46,768 nt of DNA from Clostridia bacterium (lineage in GTDB: Bacteria > Bacillota > Clostridia > UMGS1883), in NCBI GenBank assembly GCA_017472685.1, contig JAFUOO010000002.1, positions 1-46,768 of the forward strand. The letters run 5' to 3'. Below are positions 43,141 to 46,768 of this stretch, in pieces. Position 1 is the stretch's first letter. Each line of letters starts with the position of its first letter. The notes beneath the pieces were generated by a model. It was not told where the DNA came from, did not search any database, and saw only the letters and a list, made by a program, of their open reading frames with translations. The translations under genes and the position numbers were made by a program.

Positions 43141-43540
43141 TTTTAACCAAATCTTCAAGAGTAATCCCATCAAAATAATCATTGACCATTTTGTGAAATT
43201 CTGTCCACATGGGAAGTGTGGGACAGCTATCCTTCCTGTCGCAGGGCTTTGCATCGCATTCAAGGCAGGTAACAGGTGCCAGATTGCCGTCTGTGAGCCT
43301 TAATATATCCCCAACCTTATACTCCGACAACGGCTTTGACAAACGATAACCGCCGCCTTTCCCATGTACACCTTCGATAAGCTTGTTTTTTGATAAGGTA
43401 GGCATAATTGCCTGAATATATTTGAGCGACAGCCCTTGCCTCTCGGCAACAGCCTTCATTGGGATATACCCGTCGCCCTTGTGCTCGGCAAGGTCAAGCA
43501 AAACTCGTAATGCATATCTGCCTCTTGTAGATATCAGCAT
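43130..43540 (-). CDS. Rrf2-family regulator (CymR/IscR-like)
   Basis: A 136-aa winged-helix regulator: MLISTRGRYALRVLLDLAEH, the recognition helix region GLSLKYIQAIMPTLSKNKLIEG and the wing GKGGGYRLSKP are typical of Rrf2 proteins. Near 91-103 it has four cysteines (CLECDAKPCDRKDSC), similar to the Fe-S ligands of IscR, whereas classical CymR lacks them. It lies downstream of cysK as in CymR-type cysteine regulons. ATG 43540 has GGAGGATAAACT. It has its own promoter with a palindrome, which suggests autoregulation. Cluster or cysteine sensing is inference. Confidence 0.9.
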   Translation of the reverse strand: MLISTRGRYALRVLLDLAEHKGDGYIPMKAVAERQGLSLKYIQAIMPTLSKNKLIEGVHGKGGGYRLSKPLSEYKVGDILRLTDGNLAPVTCLECDAKPCDRKDSCPTLPMWTEFHKMVNDYFDGITLEDLVKNAY

Positions 43541-43572
43541 AGTTTATCCTCCGGATTTCTTTTATTGGTTTA

Positions 43573-43601
43573 ATTATACACCAGATTAATGGGTTAATCA
43601 A
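43573..43601 (-). promoter_or_regulatory. rrf2 promoter with internal palindrome
   Basis: TTGATT (43596-43601), 17-bp spacer and TATAAT (43573-43578), beginning 4 bp after the cysK stop. The perfect palindrome GATTAA-N4-TTAATC (43584-43599) covers the -35 box and spacer and is a likely autoregulatory operator. Confidence 0.8.
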
Positions 43602-43604
43602 CCG

Positions 43605-44537
43605 TTATTCTGAAAAAAGAGGCGTTGACAGATATCTGTCACCTGTATCAGGCAGCAGAACAACTATTGTTTTTCCTTCGTTTTCGCTTCTTTTTGCAAG
43701 GTTAATAGCTGCATACACCGCGGCGCCTGAGGATATTCCCACAAGGACACCCTCGCTTTTTCCAATCAATCTGCCTGTTTCAAAAGCATCGTCATTGGAC
43801 ACCGTTATAATTTCATCATAAATTTTTGTGTCAAGAATGTCGGGAACAAAGCCTGCACCGATACCTTGAATTTTATGAGCACCAGGGACACCTGTAGACA
43901 GCACTGCTGAAGATTCGGGCTCAACGGCAACAACCTTAATACCCGGGTTTTTTGACTTCAAATATTTTCCCACACCTGTTACTGTGCCGCCTGTACCCAC
44001 ACCTGCAACAAAAATGTCCACATTGCCGTCTGTATCCTCATATATTTCAGGGCCTGTTGTGAGAATATGTGCTTTTGGATTTGCAGGATTTACAAACTGT
44101 CCGGGAATAAAGCTGTTGGGAATTTCCTTTGCTAATTCCTCAGCTTTCTGTATGGCGCCCTTCATTCCCTTTGCGCCTTCTGTAAGTATGAGCTCTGCAC
44201 CGTATGCCTTCACAAGCTGTCTGCGTTCAACAGACATTGTTTCGGGCATTACAATAATGATGCGGTAGCCTCTTGCCGCGGCAACCGATGCAAGACCAAT
44301 GCCGGTGTTGCCTGATGTGGGCTCAATAATAACCGAATCCGCCTTAAGCTTTCCCGATTTTTCAGCATCATCAATCATTGCTTTTGCGATACGGTCCTTT
44401 ACTGAGCCCGCGGGGTTAAAATACTCAAGCTTTGCGAGAATTTTTGCTTTTAAATCATATTTTCTTTCAATATGTGTGAGCTCTAAAAGCGGCGTTTTGC
44501 CGACGAGCTCATCTGCAGAAGCGTATATTTTTGACAT
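43605..44537 (-). CDS. cysK: Cysteine synthase (O-acetylserine sulfhydrylase)
   Basis: A 310-aa PLP enzyme that makes cysteine from O-acetylserine and sulfide. Lys47 in NPAGSVKDR binds PLP; the substrate loop is [11 protein letters not shown] and the PLP phosphate site is [15 protein letters not shown] 44537 has AAAGGAGATTATTGTT. It lies 20 bp downstream of the ECF S-component gene and upstream of rrf2. In Bacillus, CysK binds CymR and helps repression; a similar link here is possible but unproven. Confidence 0.97.
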   Translation of the reverse strand: MSKIYASADELVGKTPLLELTHIERKYDLKAKILAKLEYFNPAGSVKDRIAKAMIDDAEKSGKLKADSVIIEPTSGNTGIGLASVAAARGYRIIIVMPETMSVERRQLVKAYGAELILTEGAKGMKGAIQKAEELAKEIPNSFIPGQFVNPANPKAHILTTGPEIYEDTDGNVDIFVAGVGTGGTVTGVGKYLKSKNPGIKVVAVEPESSAVLSTGVPGAHKIQGIGAGFVPDILDTKIYDEIITVSNDDAFETGRLIGKSEGVLVGISSGAAVYAAINLAKRSENEGKTIVVLLPDTGDRYLSTPLFSE

Positions 44538-44557
44538 AACAATAATCTCCTTTAAAT

Positions 44558-45058
44558 TTACTGTGTTATTATTTTATTATCCTCAAACACTTTAATAAGC
44601 ATTATTCCCATTATAAGTCCAAGGGTGCCTTGAATTGCGTTGGCAGGTATATTTACCAGTGAGGGAACAAAGCCGTATAAAAAGCCTTCGAATACAAAAT
44701 ATCCCAAAGTCATTATTATTTCGGATAATGTACCGCTCAATACTCTTGATAAAAATTTACCTGTTTTCTTATGTAAAAGCCTGAAACCAAAGTAAGCTGT
44801 AATGGCCATCAAACCTTTTATAATAAAGGTTGCCGGAGCATAAACCACATATCCCGAGAAAACATCTGCAAGAGCTGAGCCTATTCCTGCTGCGAAAAAA
44901 CCGTAAAACGGTGATAAAAGCCAGCCTGTAAGAAGAACAACACAGTCGCCCAGGTTCAGGTAGCCTTTAAGCGGTGAAGGTACTTTTATTATCATTGTTG
45001 CCACACAAATCAGGGCGGCAAGCATTGATGCTGTTACAATTTTCTTTGCTCTATTCAT
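44558..45058 (-). CDS. ECF transporter substrate-binding (S) component
   Basis: A 166-aa membrane protein with about five or six TM helices. The segments [35 protein letters not shown] and [13 protein letters not shown] are characteristic of ECF-type vitamin and precursor transporters, and the N-terminal AxxxAxxCV-like helix ([13 protein letters not shown]) would contact the T subunit. Its ATG overlaps the metY stop by 4 bp. The energising ATPases and T protein are not in the window. The position between metY and cysK suggests a sulfur amino acid, a precursor or a PLP-type cofactor as substrate; this is inference. Confidence 0.85.
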   Translation of the reverse strand: MNRAKKIVTASMLAALICVATMIIKVPSPLKGYLNLGDCVVLLTGWLLSPFYGFFAAGIGSALADVFSGYVVYAPATFIIKGLMAITAYFGFRLLHKKTGKFLSRVLSGTLSEIIMTLGYFVFEGFLYGFVPSLVNIPANAIQGTLGLIMGIMLIKVFEDNKIITQ

Positions 45059-46338
45059 TTTATCGCCTCAAATCCTCTCTCAAGGTCAGCAAGAATGTCA
45101 TCGATGTGCTCTATTCCGATGGAAAGACGAACTGTGCTCGGCTTAATGCCCGCATCTTCAAGCTCTTTTTCGGTAAGCTGGCTGTGGGTTGTGGTTGCAG
45201 GGTGAATAACCAGGCTCTTTGCATCTGCAACATTGGCAAGAAGCGAGAAGATTTTTAAGCTATCAATAAACTTGTGTGCTTCCTCCTGTCCGCCCTTGAT
45301 TTCAAATGTGAAAATTGAGCCTCCACCGTTCGGGAAATACTTCTTATACAAGCTGTTGTCGGGATGATCCGCAAGTGACGGATGATTAACCTTTTCTACC
45401 AAGGGATGATTTGCAAGGAATTCTACAACCTTTTTGGTGTTTTCCACATGACGCTCTAAACGAAGAGAAAGCGTTTCAACACCTTGCAAAAGAAGGAATG
45501 CCGCAAAGGGCGAAATTGTTGCACCTGTATCACGAAGGAGTATTGCTCTGATGTATGTAACAAACGCAGTCGCACCTGCCGCCTTAGTGAAGGACACCCC
45601 GTGATAGCTTGGGTTAGGGCTACTTATTGCCGGATACTTTCCGGATGCCTCCCAATCAAATTTTCCCGAGTCTACAATTATTCCGCCGAGGGTTGTGCCG
45701 TGTCCGCCGATAAATTTAGTTGCAGAATGAACAACGATATCTGCACCGTGCTCAATGGGACGGATAAGGTACGGCGTGCCGAAGGTGTTGTCAACAACAA
45801 GAGGCAAGCCGTGCTTGTGAGCAAGAGTTGCGAGCGCATCAATATCGGGGATGTCGCTGTTGGGATTGCCCAGTGTTTCTATATAGATTGCTCGTGTGTT
45901 GTCCCTGATTGCCGCTTCAACTTCTGCAAGATTATGAATGTTTACAAAGGTTGCCGTAATGCCAAAATTCGGGAGGGTATGTGCAAGCAGGTTGTAGCTG
46001 CCTCCGTAAATGGTTTTCTGTGCTACTATATGACCGCCGTTTTGTGCCAAGGCTTCAATTGTATAAGTAATAGCAGCCGCACCTGACGCCAAAGCAAGCG
46101 CCGCAACACCGCCTTCGAGAGAAGCAATGCGTTTTTCAAAAACATCCTGTGTGGTATTTGTCAGGCGTCCGTATATGTTGCCTGCATCCGCTAAGCCAAA
46201 GCGGGCTGCCGCGTGGGCAGAGTTGTGAAATACATAGGATGTGGTTTGGTAAATCGGCACCGCCCGTGCATCTGTTGCCACGTCAGGATTTTCCTGACCT
46301 ACGTGGAGCTGCTTTGTTTCAAATTTATATTCTGACAT
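45055..46338 (-). CDS. metY: O-acetylhomoserine sulfhydrylase
   Basis: A 427-aa PLP enzyme of the Cys/Met metabolism family that makes homocysteine (or methionine) from O-acetylhomoserine and a sulfur donor. It starts [19 protein letters not shown] and shows [30 protein letters not shown] and PLP-binding Lys208 in [11 protein letters not shown]. The ~427-aa length and these motifs favour MetY over MetB or MetC. ATG 46338 is preferred; TTG three codons earlier is too close to AAAGG. It is the first structural gene of the metY-ECF-cysK unit. Confidence 0.95.
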   Translation of the reverse strand: MSEYKFETKQLHVGQENPDVATDARAVPIYQTTSYVFHNSAHAAARFGLADAGNIYGRLTNTTQDVFEKRIASLEGGVAALALASGAAAITYTIEALAQNGGHIVAQKTIYGGSYNLLAHTLPNFGITATFVNIHNLAEVEAAIRDNTRAIYIETLGNPNSDIPDIDALATLAHKHGLPLVVDNTFGTPYLIRPIEHGADIVVHSATKFIGGHGTTLGGIIVDSGKFDWEASGKYPAISSPNPSYHGVSFTKAAGATAFVTYIRAILLRDTGATISPFAAFLLLQGVETLSLRLERHVENTKKVVEFLANHPLVEKVNHPSLADHPDNSLYKKYFPNGGGSIFTFEIKGGQEEAHKFIDSLKIFSLLANVADAKSLVIHPATTTHSQLTEKELEDAGIKPSTVRLSIGIEHIDDILADLERGFEAIK

Positions 46339-46392
46339 AATATTCAAGTCCTTTCATATTCAAAAATTTAACTGTTATTTTTGTTTATGAAA

Positions 46393-46530
46393 TTACATTC
46401 GCCCGAATCTGTAATTGCTTCTTACAAGCTTTTCAAACATGAAGTTCATTTTTTCACCTTCTTGATATGATAACAAAGTGTCTGTGACACAGTTTCGCCA
46501 AAGGCAGATGGTGGAAAAACACATTGTCAT
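46393..46530 (-). CDS. Leader ORF upstream of metY, Cys codons near the start
   Basis: A 45-codon frame starting MTMCFSTICLWRNCVTD, with three Cys codons in the first 14, and ending in SNYRFGRM. ATG 46530 has AAAGGAGAACAGCACC. A second in-frame start (MNFMFEKLV, 46449) has GAAGGTGAAAAA. It ends 54 nt before metY. Its stop codon adjoins TTTCATA, which can pair with TATGAAA at the metY ribosome site. A cysteine-responsive leader peptide is a reasonable guess; a small protein is also possible. Confidence 0.5.
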   Translation of the reverse strand: MTMCFSTICLWRNCVTDTLLSYQEGEKMNFMFEKLVRSNYRFGRM

Positions 46531-46579
46531 GGTGCTGTTCTCCTTTATTCACTAATTGCCCACCTCTTTGGTTGGTAAT

Positions 46580-46616
46580 AGAATAACACCATTTGCCTAC
46601 TTTGTCAATAGGCAAA
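46580..46616 (-). promoter_or_regulatory. metY promoter inside palindromic operator
   Basis: TTGACA (46603-46608), 17-bp spacer and TATTCT (46580-46585) on the minus strand. The operator TTTGCCTA-N9-TAGGCAAA (46592-46616) has perfect 8-bp arms and encloses the -35 box. It is identical over 23 bases to the trpB promoter element at 43117-43139. Repressor binding should block RNA polymerase at both promoters. Confidence 0.85.
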
Positions 46617-46638
46617 TAAAAATTTTTCCAAAAAAATA

Positions 46639-46686
46639 TTGCAAATAATAAAACCGATGCAAAAGCATCGGTTTTATTATTTGCAA
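46639..46686. terminator. 22-bp perfect hairpin upstream of metY
   Basis: Stem TTGCAAATAATAAAACCGATGC with its exact complement and loop AAAA. On the minus strand it is followed by TATTTTTTTGG, so it most likely ends a transcription unit that lies beyond the right edge. Confidence 0.8.
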
Positions 46687-46768
46687 GGTACCCTCTTGCG
46701 GTGCCCTCGTTAGCTTCGCTGACTCGCTCGCTAACTTCGACCGCTGCGCAATAATCGCCTGCGCTTCA
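46687..46768. other. Edge segment rich in short inverted repeats
   Basis: GC-richer DNA than its surroundings with GTTAGC/GCTAAC and GCGC...GCGC arms and repeated TCGCT words. No start codon with a ribosome site is seen. On the minus strand one frame is open from the edge through the hairpin, so it could be the 3' end of a coding region, but the composition looks more like an intergenic repeat. It is cut by the window edge. Confidence 0.3.

Noticed and set aside
46393..46530. SAM or other known riboswitch upstream of metY
   Set aside because: No SAM, SAM-II/III or T-box core sequence is found in the leader; a translated leader ORF explains the region better.

Overview
The window comes from a low-to-moderate G+C Firmicute, most likely an uncultured gut-type member of the Clostridia (Oscillospiraceae or Lachnospiraceae-like). 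This rests on strong AGGAGG-type ribosome binding sites, consensus sigma-A promoters with 17-bp spacers, a GAAC-N4-GTTC LexA box at recA, DnaD/DnaI replication proteins, a T-box riboswitch and plant-glycan enzymes (GH30, GH51). Species cannot be read from the sequence. No phage, IS element, CRISPR array or rRNA was seen.

Layout. (1) 1-11.8 kb, minus strand: rpoB-rpoC from a perfect TTGACA-17-TATAAT promoter and a ~200-nt leader; then a terminator and a second unit rpsL-rpsG-fusA, with tuf (cut by the window edge) having its own promoter. (2) 11.8-14.9 kb: a divergent AraC regulator and a secreted GH30 glycosidase with a ricin-type domain. (3) 15.0-18.4 kb, plus: nadK-argR-recN and a two-TM protein, closed by a strong terminator. 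(4) 18.5-23.2 kb, minus: recA under a LexA box, and the operon rfbF-like/EamA/GH51. (5) 23.4-28.7 kb, plus: tRNA-Arg(ACG), dnaD-dnaI-small ORF-GT-C-like membrane protein, then a structured, unassigned leader RNA before a small exported protein.

(6) 28.8-41.3 kb, minus: a large envelope-type island. From upstream to downstream: ECF-like sigma factor and its coupled anti-sigma-like protein; a repetitive 71-aa protein; two paralogous two-TM proteins; a charged helical protein; cardiolipin synthase; a 34-aa membrane microprotein; two tandem paralogous ABC-2 ATPase/permease pairs; DegV; a two-component system; an eight-TM-type protein; and a third copy of the two-TM family. The ABC block is bracketed by two copies of the cls 3' end, which suggests a past recombination event.

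(7) 41.4-46.8 kb, minus: a sulfur and tryptophan block: metY, an ECF S component, cysK, an Rrf2/CymR-type regulator and a lone trpB. metY and trpB share a 23-nt identical, palindromic operator that encloses the -35 box. trpB also has a Trp T-box (specifier UGG, T-box UGGC) followed by an 18-aa leader ORF with tandem Trp codons and a set of mutually exclusive helices that can bury or expose the leader-ORF and trpB ribosome binding sites. metY has its own leader ORF with three early Cys codons. This layered control of metY and trpB is the most interesting signal in the window.
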